DNA of 64,000 bases from M3007 sp044226205. Its GTDB lineage: Bacteria; Bacteroidota; Bacteroidia; Chitinophagales; Saprospiraceae. Position numbers and translations under genes: made by a program. Positions 10,605 to 18,435 of the stretch are shown here, piece by piece. Position 1 is the stretch's first letter; each line of letters starts with the position of its first letter. Where the stretch lies: positions 1 to 64,000 of the forward strand of contig JBGAHL010000027.1 in assembly GCA_044226205.1 (NCBI GenBank). The letters run 5' to 3'. Under the pieces are notes generated by a model that had not been told where the DNA came from, did no database searches, and worked only from the letters and a program-made list of their open reading frames with translations.

Positions 10605-13154
10605 CTACCCGCCCTTTTTCATCCAGACGATCGTCTGGGCTTGCAGCCCGACTTTTATCCAGACAAAATACACGCCGTCGGGCGCCTGTGTGAGTAAAAA
10701 TGGCTGCTGAAAATCTGTGCCGCCGCTTTTTTCTCCCTTCCAGGTCAGCACAGACGTTCCGTCCTGACTGAAAATTTTGATCTCGACATCGCCCTGAATT
10801 TCACGCGGCAAACGGACAAGAAGATTGCCAGACGAGGGGTTGGGCGAAATTTTTGCCTCAAAAGGCGCCTGTAAAGGCGTTGCAAATCCGACGGAACAAT
10901 CATCTCCGACTTTTACCAAAAACACATCCTCCGATTGGTCGAAAATGCCCGTTCCGACAGCTATTGCGCCGCCGTCGAGGGTTGCCGCGCCGCCAAGGAA
11001 TTTTGCGGCATGGCCCTGCCCGAAGAGCTCCGTGCACAGCAATTGCCCTTGCCCGTCGAGCTTTTGAACAGCTCCTACCCTGTCGCGGGTATCCAGCAAA
11101 GGCAGGCCGTTGTGTTGAAGCAGTGTTTCTTCAAAAAGAAAGGTGGACCCGGAAGCGGCGGCATGGGCGGCATCCCAGGGCACCGCACTGATGGCGTCGG
11201 CGAACTCGGGTTTGGTGAGCCACACGGGCGCGCCGCTAAAATCGACACGGAAAAAGAAAGGGAAAAAACTCCCGCTGACCGCATCCAAACGCACGCCCGT
11301 GCCCACCCAGCCGCCACTGCCGGGATGGGCAAACACGTCAAGCAGGATCGCCAGCTGGTCCTGTGTGTTATAGGTGGTCCAGGTCAGCAAATTACCGTCG
11401 GCATCGGTAATGGCTGATGCAGGGTAAATCAAGGCGTCGGACGTGTCCTCTACCATGCCCGCGAGGACGAAGTTGCCGTTTGTGGTGCGGTCCAGTCCAT
11501 ACAGCGCGGTATTGGAGGGGGAAAACTGGTATGAGCGCCCCCAGAGGCTGTCTCCGTCGCTGTCGAGCCGAAGCAGGAAACCCCGGGTTATGCCGCTGGA
11601 ATCGTTGACCCAGTCGGTAAACGCCAGCGCTGCCCCTCCATCGGGCAGGCTTCGGAGGCCGATGTGTTGATCTGCGAGGTTCAGACCATAGGCGCGGATC
11701 CATTGCAACTGACCGGAAGCGTCGGTTTTCATGACCCGCAGACGCTTTTGCGTATCGGTTCCGGCAGCCCAGTAACTGCCGTCGGGCGAGCCATCAAGGG
11801 CCTGCGGCCAATCGTCTTCGGGGAAGCCGTAGACGCCATCCCATTGCACCATGCCGTTGGCATCGGTTTTGACCAACCAGAAGTCGGTCCCGTTGCCGGC
11901 CGAGACTTTGCTGCCGAGTATCAGGTAGCCATTGTCATTGGTCGGCACGACGGCGTAGCCGTTTTCCGCATCCCAGATGCCCGAGACGCCAAATTGCTGA
12001 CCTGATACCAGGGCGCCGTTGGCGGTATAACGTTTGAAAAAAGCATCGATACCATTGGCCGGGATGAGTTGGGAGCCGGCCAGGAGAAAGCCGCCGTCGG
12101 GCAATGCCAGCAGGGAACGAACGGGCAACAACCCGACAAGTCCTGCGGCGGCATACGTGGTCGTCCATGTAAAGCTGGCCGAGTTCGGGTTGTATACGCC
12201 CAATACCAGCTGGGCATCCGATTCGGAGCCCAGGTAGGAGGGCCGCAGCGCCAGCGCTTTCCGGCCGTCGGTCAGCGACACGATATCGGCAGCGCGATAG
12301 TTGCCGGGCACGGGCGGGAAGAACGGTGCCCAGACTGCCCTGAAATCCAGCAAGGTGCCGTTTTCATCAATCTGGGCATAGAACGGTGTCCCGACAAAGG
12401 TTTCGCCGCAGAGCATGATTTTGCCGTCTGATTCGCGTTTTATGCGGTCAACGTGCACCGTGGAACCCGCCGGATCGAACAGGTTGTTCTGCCATTGCGG
12501 CACGCCGAGCAGATTGACGCCGCGCAACACACCGTCTTCCTGGGCCATGATGAAGCCTCCATCCACGGCAACTGCACCGACAGGGTTATTCAGGTTGAAA
12601 CTTGCCGCGTTGTATTCCTTGCTCCATAGCAAATTGCCGTTTGTATCGTAAGACCTTGCCCACAGGTCCTGATACAAGGGTGTGGTGAAATGCCCGACCC
12701 CGATGACATCGCCGTTGGGCAGCGGGACAATGGCGTTGCATACGTCATCCTTGTCCTCGCCGAAGGTCGAATGCCAGATTTCCTGGCCATTTTCGTCAAT
12801 TTTCAACATCAGCCAGTCGCGATCGCCGGCAGGTGAACTGACATAGCCGCTTACGAAATAGCCGCCGCCGGAGGCTGCCTGCAAGGCTGTGGCGCCGTCA
12901 TCGCCGGCAGTGCCCCAGGTGCGCAGCCACAGCGTATCGCCTTCGGCATCGGTGCGGACGAGCAGGATGTCGGCGCCCAGGCTCCCGAAGTTGACCGTCC
13001 GGCCAGCGAACAGCCAGCCTCCGTCGGAGGCATTTGTTACGGCTGCAAATTCATCGAGGGAAGATCCGGCGCCATAATGGCGTTCAAAGGTGACCTGGGC
13101 GCCCGAAAACAGGGCAAGGCACAGCCCGGCGAGGGTGAATAGTGTTTTTTTCAT
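10605..13154 (-). CDS. Large secreted beta-propeller-like protein with T9SS type A sorting domain
   Basis: After a signal peptide (MKKTLFTLAGLCLALFSGAQ) come many ~50-residue beta repeats of the delta-60/quinoprotein-like kind, each with a G-D-x-W-L or LVRTDAEGDTLW strand (for example DILLVRTDAEGD, DWLMLKIDENGQ, DFWLVKTDANG, DVFLVKVGDD). They span about residues 30-760. The C-terminal ~80 residues form a T9SS sorting domain (AKISPNPSSGNLLVRLP ... APDGVYFVWI). The mature protein is probably a surface or secreted scaffold; its function is unknown. The ATG at 13154 is chosen over an upstream in-frame start at 13349 because it begins the signal peptide and clears the terminator at 13225-13259. 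Length 849 aa. Confidence 0.85.
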   Translation of the reverse strand: MKKTLFTLAGLCLALFSGAQVTFERHYGAGSSLDEFAAVTNASDGGWLFAGRTVNFGSLGADILLVRTDAEGDTLWLRTWGTAGDDGATALQAASGGGYFVSGYVSSPAGDRDWLMLKIDENGQEIWHSTFGEDKDDVCNAIVPLPNGDVIGVGHFTTPLYQDLWARSYDTNGNLLWSKEYNAASFNLNNPVGAVAVDGGFIMAQEDGVLRGVNLLGVPQWQNNLFDPAGSTVHVDRIKRESDGKIMLCGETFVGTPFYAQIDENGTLLDFRAVWAPFFPPVPGNYRAADIVSLTDGRKALALRPSYLGSESDAQLVLGVYNPNSASFTWTTTYAAAGLVGLLPVRSLLALPDGGFLLAGSQLIPANGIDAFFKRYTANGALVSGQQFGVSGIWDAENGYAVVPTNDNGYLILGSKVSAGNGTDFWLVKTDANGMVQWDGVYGFPEDDWPQALDGSPDGSYWAAGTDTQKRLRVMKTDASGQLQWIRAYGLNLADQHIGLRSLPDGGAALAFTDWVNDSSGITRGFLLRLDSDGDSLWGRSYQFSPSNTALYGLDRTTNGNFVLAGMVEDTSDALIYPASAITDADGNLLTWTTYNTQDQLAILLDVFAHPGSGGWVGTGVRLDAVSGSFFPFFFRVDFSGAPVWLTKPEFADAISAVPWDAAHAAASGSTFLFEETLLQHNGLPLLDTRDRVGAVQKLDGQGQLLCTELFGQGHAAKFLGGAATLDGGAIAVGTGIFDQSEDVFLVKVGDDCSVGFATPLQAPFEAKISPNPSSGNLLVRLPREIQGDVEIKIFSQDGTSVLTWKGEKSGGTDFQQPFLLTQAPDGVYFVWIKVGLQAQTIVWMKKGG

Positions 13155-13224
13155 AGTAAAACGGTTTGGGGTAACAACCTTAAAATTACACCTCAACCCC
13201 GCCAAATGCAAGGTTTCACGCAAC

Positions 13225-13259
13225 AAAAAAGCCATTCCCGAGAGAGGAATGGCTTTTTT
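13225..13259 (-). terminator. Rho-independent terminator downstream of dsbD
   Basis: AAAAAAGCCATTCC and its complement form a 14-bp stem with a 7-nt loop and T-runs on both strands. It ends the dsbD transcript just past its stop. Confidence 0.88.
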
Positions 13260-13279
13260 CAAAACGGTTGAAAAACTGC

Positions 13280-15427
13280 TTATTCTTTTGCGCCCAGCAG
13301 CGGTTGTTGCCGTTTGTCTTTCAGGCTTATAAACGCGTTGTAACCGCAATCGAGGAATGCCTTGTAGACCTCCGGTTCATGCCCCCTCTGGTAGTCGGTG
13401 GGCTGGTTGAGCAAGGTGACGCCGTCGTTGTCCATCAGCACGTAATAAGGCTGGGCGCTCACGCCGAAGTTATTGACCTGAAAGGCGCTCCACTTGTCGC
13501 CCACGGTGCGGAGTTTGTCGCCGGTGTGGGGGTCGAGCAGGTAGGAGAATTTGTTGTCGGGGAAGAGTCGTTCCTTGTCGTCGACGTAGAGCGACACCAC
13601 GACGTAGTTGTTGCGCAGGTGTTCGATGATGCCGGGGCGGTGCCACACGTTTTCTTCCATTTTACGGCAATTCACGCAGCCATAGCCGGTAAAATCCACA
13701 AAAAGCGGTTTGTTCTGGCGTTTGGCTTCGGCCAGCCCTTCGTCGAAATCATGGAAACAATCCAGACCGTGCGGGCATTCCATGGGGCGGAAAAAATTGT
13801 AATGGACCGGGGGGGCCAGGCCGCTCAGCAAAGAGAGGGATTTATAATTGGCCAGGCCGTAGCCGAGGTAGATCGTGAACGCCAGCGCGGCCACGCCCAC
13901 CACCGAGCGCACCAGCCCGGGGCGCCCCTTGGCGCCCTTCCAGTTAAATACGCCCAACTGATACAGGGTCAGCATCAGGGCAATGATCAGCCAGAGGCCG
14001 AGGAAAAGTTCAAATTTGAGCACGCCCCAGTGCGACACCATGTCGGCCGTGCTGAGGAATTTGAGGGCAAGGGCAACCTCGACAAAGCCGAGTGTGAGTT
14101 TCACATTGTCCATCCAGCCGCCCGACTTGGGCAGCGAATTGAGCCAGCCCGGAAACATGGCGAACAGGGCAAAAGGCAGGGCGAGCGCCAGCCCGAAGCC
14201 GAACATGCCTACCGTCGGGCGTACCGGAATAAAACCGAACAGGGCCTCGCCGGCGTTGGTTTTAGCGGTTTCGACCAGCAAGGTGCCCACGATCGGACCC
14301 GTGCAGGAAAACGACACCAGCGCCAGGGTGGCGGCCATGAAAAAAATACCCAGCATGCCGCCCTTGTCGGCCATCTGATCGCTTCTGTTGACCCAGGAGG
14401 AGGGCAACGTGATTTCGAACATGCCGAAAAATGACAGGGCGAACACGATGAAAATCGCGAAAAACGCGATGTTGAACCACATATTCGTGCTCAACTCGTT
14501 GAGAATGGTCGGGCCGAACAAACTCGTCAGCAGGATGCCAATGCCGGCGTAGATGACCACGATGCTACCGCCGTACCAAAGTGCGTTGCGCAGCCCCGTG
14601 GCGCGGTCTTTCGAACGTTTGACGAAAAAACTCACGGTCATCGGGATCATGGGGAACACGCAAGGCGTCAGCAAGGCGAGCAAACCGCCCAGAAAACCGC
14701 CCAGGAATACCCAGATCAGCGAACGGTCTTTCGTTTCGACGATACCGCAGTCGTTGACAAATTTGGCGGAATTAATGGCCTCCCGTTTGGCATCGAAGAA
14801 GCCCTTGAAATTCGGATCGTTCGGAGCCGCCATGGTATTGCCGCCAGCCTGTTCGGCCGTCGTGTTTTCAACCGGCGGGGCGGTTACGGAAGCCGTTCCG
14901 TCGGCCGGGGTCGTCTGGACCGGCACTTCGCCGGTTTTGCCGTCGGCAGGCTTGTTATCGGCGGGCTTGGCGGGAGCGGCCGAACAATTGACCGTGAATT
15001 TAAAATCCACGTCGCTGGGAGGCAGGCACGACTCGTCGTTGCACACCATGAAAGACAAATAGCCTTCGATGGGTTTCGAGGGGTCTTTGACCTCTACCCG
15101 CTGGGTAAAGATGGCTTTGTGCTTGAACTTGGTCAGGTTCATGCCAAAGACCTTGTCGTAAATCTTGATTTTGTCGCCGCCTTCTTCTGCCTTGCCGATC
15201 AGTTTGAAGTGCGGTCCTTCGGCAAAGGTGAACGAAGTAGCCACGGGCCCTTCATCGCTCTCAAGAAATTGCGAGTAGGTGTACCAGCCGTCGTCGATCG
15301 AGGCCGTAAAAATGAGGTCCACCTGGCAGTTGCCGGCGTCTTTGGTCGAAAACGACCATTTTACCGGTTTTTGGGCAAAAAGGCTTGCCATACTCAGCAA
15401 GGCCAGCAGCAACAATCGAAATTTCAT
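13280..15427 (-). CDS. dsbD: Thiol:disulfide interchange protein DsbD
   Basis: Inner-membrane reductant conduit that passes electrons from cytoplasmic thioredoxin to periplasmic thiols. The 715-aa product has a signal peptide, an N-terminal DsbD-alpha-like domain (residues ~20-150) and a low-complexity Pro/Ala/Thr linker. A CcdA-like membrane core follows with both redox Cys segments (LTPCVFPMIPM and SCTGPIVGTLL). A C-terminal thioredoxin domain has the active site GCVNC near residue 585. The ATG at 15427 is preferred over one 51 nt upstream because it gives a clean signal peptide (MKFRLLLLALLSMASLFAQ). An alternating Thr/Ala/Pro spacer of ~60 residues separates domain alpha from the membrane core. 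The gene is alone on its strand, ending in its own terminator. Confidence 0.95.
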   Translation of the reverse strand: MKFRLLLLALLSMASLFAQKPVKWSFSTKDAGNCQVDLIFTASIDDGWYTYSQFLESDEGPVATSFTFAEGPHFKLIGKAEEGGDKIKIYDKVFGMNLTKFKHKAIFTQRVEVKDPSKPIEGYLSFMVCNDESCLPPSDVDFKFTVNCSAAPAKPADNKPADGKTGEVPVQTTPADGTASVTAPPVENTTAEQAGGNTMAAPNDPNFKGFFDAKREAINSAKFVNDCGIVETKDRSLIWVFLGGFLGGLLALLTPCVFPMIPMTVSFFVKRSKDRATGLRNALWYGGSIVVIYAGIGILLTSLFGPTILNELSTNMWFNIAFFAIFIVFALSFFGMFEITLPSSWVNRSDQMADKGGMLGIFFMAATLALVSFSCTGPIVGTLLVETAKTNAGEALFGFIPVRPTVGMFGFGLALALPFALFAMFPGWLNSLPKSGGWMDNVKLTLGFVEVALALKFLSTADMVSHWGVLKFELFLGLWLIIALMLTLYQLGVFNWKGAKGRPGLVRSVVGVAALAFTIYLGYGLANYKSLSLLSGLAPPVHYNFFRPMECPHGLDCFHDFDEGLAEAKRQNKPLFVDFTGYGCVNCRKMEENVWHRPGIIEHLRNNYVVVSLYVDDKERLFPDNKFSYLLDPHTGDKLRTVGDKWSAFQVNNFGVSAQPYYVLMDNDGVTLLNQPTDYQRGHEPEVYKAFLDCGYNAFISLKDKRQQPLLGAKE

Positions 15428-15658
15428 GGATAATAATTTGGCCGTTATTTTAGTCGTGCAAAGTACGGGCATTGCCATCGGCCGGCAGAAAATAATTGAC
15501 GGTTTAAAACAACATTAACCCCGTAAATTGTCTTCTACTGGCCGTTTTGAAGCCTTTTCACGGCATTTTAACACTTCACTTTCAAGTGCCGACGAAAATT
15601 CCGTTCTACCTGCCGGATTTTTTGGCAATAGTTTGCTGGATTTTCCAAAACCTAAACC

Positions 15659-15666
15659 TACCTTTG
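15659..15666 (+). promoter_or_regulatory. Bacteroidota -7 box (TACCTTTG) for rpmH
   Basis: TACCTTTG lies about 45 nt before the rpmH ATG. A TTG sits 23 nt upstream of it, slightly farther than the 20-nt spacing seen at the tRNA promoters of this window. Confidence 0.45.
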
Positions 15667-15710
15667 CGCTCCCTTTTTCTGGACAAGAATATTCTTATTT
15701 CGAAATAGCG

Positions 15711-15866
15711 ATGAAACGTACCTACCAACCATCCCGCCGCGTCCGTAAAAACAAACACGGTTTCCGCTCGCGTATGGAATCCAAGAACGGCCGCAAAGTG
15801 CTGGCCCGCCGCCGCAAACAAGGCCGCTGGAAACTCAGTGTTTCCGACGAACGCCGCCTTAAGTAA
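15711..15866 (+). CDS. rpmH: 50S ribosomal protein L34
   Basis: A 51-residue, very basic ribosomal protein. It begins with the invariant MKRTYQPS, has GFRSRM in the middle and the Arg/Lys-rich ARRRKQGR stretch near the end, matching bacterial L34 over its whole length. The ATG at 15711 is fixed by this N-terminus. rnpA follows on the same strand after a ~260-nt spacer containing a strong terminator, so the two may not be a tight operon here. Confidence 0.98.
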   Translation: MKRTYQPSRRVRKNKHGFRSRMESKNGRKVLARRRKQGRWKLSVSDERRLK

Positions 15867-15943
15867 ACGCCGAACACAGGCCGGCCTGCGATATAGCCGC
15901 CTTTTCAGGCTTTACCGGCATTACAACCGGCTTTTTCCAAATT

Positions 15944-15967
15944 GCCAACCTTCGGGTTGGCTTTTTT
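15944..15967 (+). terminator. UUCG-loop terminator between rpmH and rnpA
   Basis: GCCAACC-TTCG-GGTTGGC followed by T6 is a textbook intrinsic terminator. A second GC-rich segment followed by T7 lies just downstream, near 15975-16000. Confidence 0.85.
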
Positions 15968-16117
15968 CTGCCGTTCCAGCCCCTGGGCCGGCTTTTTTTA
16001 TTTCCCGCAACCGGGCAGGACTTTTGCCGGAGGCCAGCCATCTGTGGCCGGACCTCCCTTGGTCAAGCCCTGAACACAAGCAGGCGGCTTGCCTGCACCG
16101 CAATCCGGCGGCTGCTT

Positions 16118-16125
16118 TACCTTTG
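16118..16125 (+). promoter_or_regulatory. Bacteroidota -7 box (TACCTTTG) just before rnpA
   Basis: TACCTTTG ends 4 nt before the rnpA ATG. If used, transcription would begin at or next to the start codon, giving an almost leaderless mRNA. No TTG at the 20-nt spacing was seen. Confidence 0.4.
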
Positions 16126-16129
16126 CTAC

Positions 16130-16507
16130 ATGACGCGTCAAACTTTCGCCCGGCAGGAACGCCTGAAAAGCCCCACGCTGATCAGCCGTTTGTTCAAGGA
16201 AGGCCAGGTGCTGATGGCCTGGCCGCTGCGGGTGGTGTGGCTGGATTTGCCGGAAAAAACCGACGACGACGACGCGCCTGCGCAAGTCGTCATCACCGTA
16301 CCCAAAAAACATTTCAAAACGGCGGTGTCGCGCAACCTGATGAAACGCAGAATACGCGAAGCGTATCGCTTGCAGAAAGCAGGCTTTTATGAGAAACTGG
16401 GTCAGCGCAGGGTGGCCTTGCTGCTGATGTTCATCGCCCGCGAAGAACTGCCTTTCAGCGATATCGAAGCAGGCATCGGGAAAATGATCAAAAAATGGCC
16501 GGGCTGA
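16130..16507 (+). CDS. rnpA: Ribonuclease P protein component
   Basis: The small basic protein subunit that assists RNase P RNA in tRNA 5' maturation. The 125-aa product matches the family over its length, with the signature region VSRNLMKRRIREAYR (RNxxKRRxRE) near residues 64-78. It begins with polar residues (MTRQTFARQERL) as usual for the family. It follows rpmH, the classical neighbour, but yidD, often next in other bacteria, is 41 kb away at 57601. The ATG at 16130 is consistent with the family N-terminus. Confidence 0.96.
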   Translation: MTRQTFARQERLKSPTLISRLFKEGQVLMAWPLRVVWLDLPEKTDDDDAPAQVVITVPKKHFKTAVSRNLMKRRIREAYRLQKAGFYEKLGQRRVALLLMFIAREELPFSDIEAGIGKMIKKWPG

Positions 16508-16555
16508 GGCACAAACCGAGCCGGTCATTTTCTTCCCTTTTTTCGCCAAATAAAA

Positions 16556-16589
16556 AACCGGCCTGACGAACACATCGTCAGGCCGGTTT
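16556..16589 (-). terminator. Terminator of the tRNA-Met transcript
   Basis: A 15-bp perfect stem (AAACCGGCCTGACGA with its complement). On the minus strand it is followed by T6, which places it as the terminator of the tRNA gene just upstream. Confidence 0.85.
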
Positions 16590-16601
16590 AAGAAGAATTT
16601 G

Positions 16602-16675
16602 TAGCGCGGGCGAGGCTTGAACTCGCGACCTTGCGATTATGAATCGCACGCTCTGACCAGCTGAGCTACCGCGCC
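16602..16675 (-). tRNA. tRNA-Met (CAT anticodon)
   Basis: A 74-nt cloverleaf on the minus strand. The acceptor GGCGCGG pairs with CCGCGCT, the D arm has AGCTCAGCTGGT, the anticodon loop is TTCATAA with anticodon CAT, and the T arm is GCGAG-TTCAAGC-CTCGC. The anticodon stem TGCGA/TCGCA lacks the three G-C pairs of initiator tRNA, so it is elongator Met or, less likely, the lysidine-modified Ile(CAT) tRNA; sequence alone does not settle this. CCA is not encoded. Confidence 0.93.
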
Positions 16676-16691
16676 TTTTTTTAAGCGGGCA

Positions 16692-16722
16692 CAAAGGTAC
16701 ACTCCTTCCGGTATTTCACCAA
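16692..16722 (-). promoter_or_regulatory. Promoter of tRNA-Met: TTG-N20-TACCTTTG
   Basis: On the minus strand a TTG is followed by exactly 20 nt and then TACCTTTG, matching the Bacteroidota sigma consensus. The predicted start is about 12 nt upstream of the tRNA 5' end. Confidence 0.7.
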
Positions 16723-16819
16723 CCCCTGTTTAAAAAATCCTTCCCCGGACAGGGAAAAGCAAAAACACCGGGCCCCTTCAACAAAATGTTTATTTTTGCC
16801 TCAAACAAATGTTGAAAAA

Positions 16820-17755
16820 ATGGCGCGTCGCTCTTCCTCCTCCGATTCCGGCGGTTTTTTGTTCAAAACAGGGCTGTTTGCCCTCCTGGCCGGCCTGGCC
16901 TACTGGGCTTTTAACCAGTTTTCGGGGAAAAAACCCGACGACAACGCACTCCCCCGCCCCACAACCGAACTGCCATCGGACACCACTCCCACGAAAGGAC
17001 AGTCGCCCGATGCCGCCCAGCCGTCCACCATCGCCGACGAATTGCTGCCGTCCATACCACAGGGCGCCGAAATCGTGCACCACACCTGGTACGCCCTTGC
17101 CTACGACGAAACCCACGAACAGGCCGCCTGGACAGTGCACGAACTTACCCGCGACCGCCTGAACGAAAACTGGGCGGAGCGCCCCGCAACTTTTTTGCCC
17201 GACCCGGCCGTGCGCACTGAAAGCGCCACCCCGCGCGACTACAACAGCAGCGGCTACGACCGCGGCCACCTCGTCCCGGCTGCCGACATGGCTTTCCGCG
17301 AAGAGGCTATTTCCGAGACGTTTTTTATGAGCAATATCAGCCCTCAATTACACGCCTTCAACGGCGGCGTATGGCGCGAACTGGAAGAAAACACCCGCGA
17401 TTGGGCCCGAAAATTCAAAAAACTGTACGTCGTCAGCGGCCCCGTTTTGACCAAGCCCGGCCTGGGCCAGATCGGGTTCAGCAAAGTCACTGTGCCCGCC
17501 TATTTTTATAAAATCCTGCTGGCCCCCGACCAGCGCCGGGCCATCGCTTTTATCATGCCCAACCAGCGAAGCGACAAACCCCTGATGGATTATGCCGTCA
17601 CGATCGATCAGGTAGAAAAAATCACGGGCATCGATTTTTTCCCAAAACTGCTGACCGGCCTCGACGAAGAACTGGAAGGCTCGCTCGACAAGGACGCCTG
17701 GCCCGTCAACGACAAACGCTACCAAATGCGCCTCCAGAAATGGAACAACAACTAG
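16820..17755 (+). CDS. Membrane-anchored DNA/RNA non-specific endonuclease
   Basis: Nuclease of the beta-beta-alpha-metal NUC family that cuts DNA and RNA. The N-terminus is Ser-rich followed by one hydrophobic helix (FLFKTGLFALLAGLAYWAF), then a Pro/Asp/Thr-rich linker. The catalytic domain begins around residue 80 and carries the active-site motif DRGHLVPAADM (with its catalytic His) and FFMSNISPQ containing the metal-binding Asn. C-terminal WPVNDKRYQMR is also family-like. The 311-aa product is probably exported or tethered in the periplasm. The ATG at 16820 is chosen over a possible start 24 nt upstream. Confidence 0.88.
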   Translation: MARRSSSSDSGGFLFKTGLFALLAGLAYWAFNQFSGKKPDDNALPRPTTELPSDTTPTKGQSPDAAQPSTIADELLPSIPQGAEIVHHTWYALAYDETHEQAAWTVHELTRDRLNENWAERPATFLPDPAVRTESATPRDYNSSGYDRGHLVPAADMAFREEAISETFFMSNISPQLHAFNGGVWRELEENTRDWARKFKKLYVVSGPVLTKPGLGQIGFSKVTVPAYFYKILLAPDQRRAIAFIMPNQRSDKPLMDYAVTIDQVEKITGIDFFPKLLTGLDEELEGSLDKDAWPVNDKRYQMRLQKWNNN

Positions 17756-17829
17756 CAACTGTCAAAAACGCCCGGTAAAGGCAATTTTTACCAACCTTTG
17801 CCCATTCTAATGCCCAAGCTGTTTCGACT

Positions 17830-18435
17830 ATGCGATTGTTGCCACTTTTTGCCCCTGTTTTTGTCTGCTGCCTGATGTTGCTTTCTGCGTGCGAAGAGCA
17901 CGTATCGGTGCCCAAGCCCCGCGATTACCCTCGAGTGATCTATCCTGAAAAAAAATACAAGCCTTTTCAAACCGATTTTTGTGCGTTCACCTTTGATCAG
18001 GCCGTATATGCCGAGGTGGAGCAAGATACCAGTTTCTTTGGCGGCCGCCCCGAAAGCGATTGCTGGTTCAACCTCAATGTGCCAACGCTCAATGCCAAAA
18101 TTTACTGCAGTTACTACCCCGTCACCAGCCGCAAACGCTTCGACGAACTGGTGGAGGACGCTTTCGAACTGACGCAAAAACACAATATCAAGGCAAGTTT
18201 TATCCAGGACATCCCGGTTCACCGCGACTCCGATCATGTGCACGGCATCGTATTTAATGTGGAAGGCCCGGCCGCTTCGTCGTACCAGTTTTTCCTGACC
18301 GATTCTACCCGACACTTCATGCGTGGCGCTTTGTATTTCAACACGCAGACACGCCCCGACTCCCTGGCGCCGGTGATCGAGTTTATGAAACAAGACCTTG
18401 ACCGGCTCGTTTCGTCGCTGAAATGGCGGAATTAA
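17830..18435 (+). CDS. gldD: Gliding motility lipoprotein GldD
   Basis: Lipoprotein required for gliding and linked with T9SS function in Bacteroidota. The 201-aa product has a lipoprotein signal with lipobox LLSAC at residues 17-21. The conserved PKPRDYPRVIYPEKKYKPF region follows, and then a soluble domain (CWFNLNVP..., KIYCSYYPV). These N-terminal features and the length are typical of GldD. In flavobacteria it sits next to gldE; here it is alone, with the nuclease upstream and the XRE regulator gene ending immediately beside it (no spacer between the two stops). Confidence 0.9.
   Translation: MRLLPLFAPVFVCCLMLLSACEEHVSVPKPRDYPRVIYPEKKYKPFQTDFCAFTFDQAVYAEVEQDTSFFGGRPESDCWFNLNVPTLNAKIYCSYYPVTSRKRFDELVEDAFELTQKHNIKASFIQDIPVHRDSDHVHGIVFNVEGPAASSYQFFLTDSTRHFMRGALYFNTQTRPDSLAPVIEFMKQDLDRLVSSLKWRN

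Noticed and set aside
16602..16675. Initiator tRNA
   Set aside because: The anticodon stem lacks the three G-C pairs of tRNA-fMet, so elongator Met is the better call.
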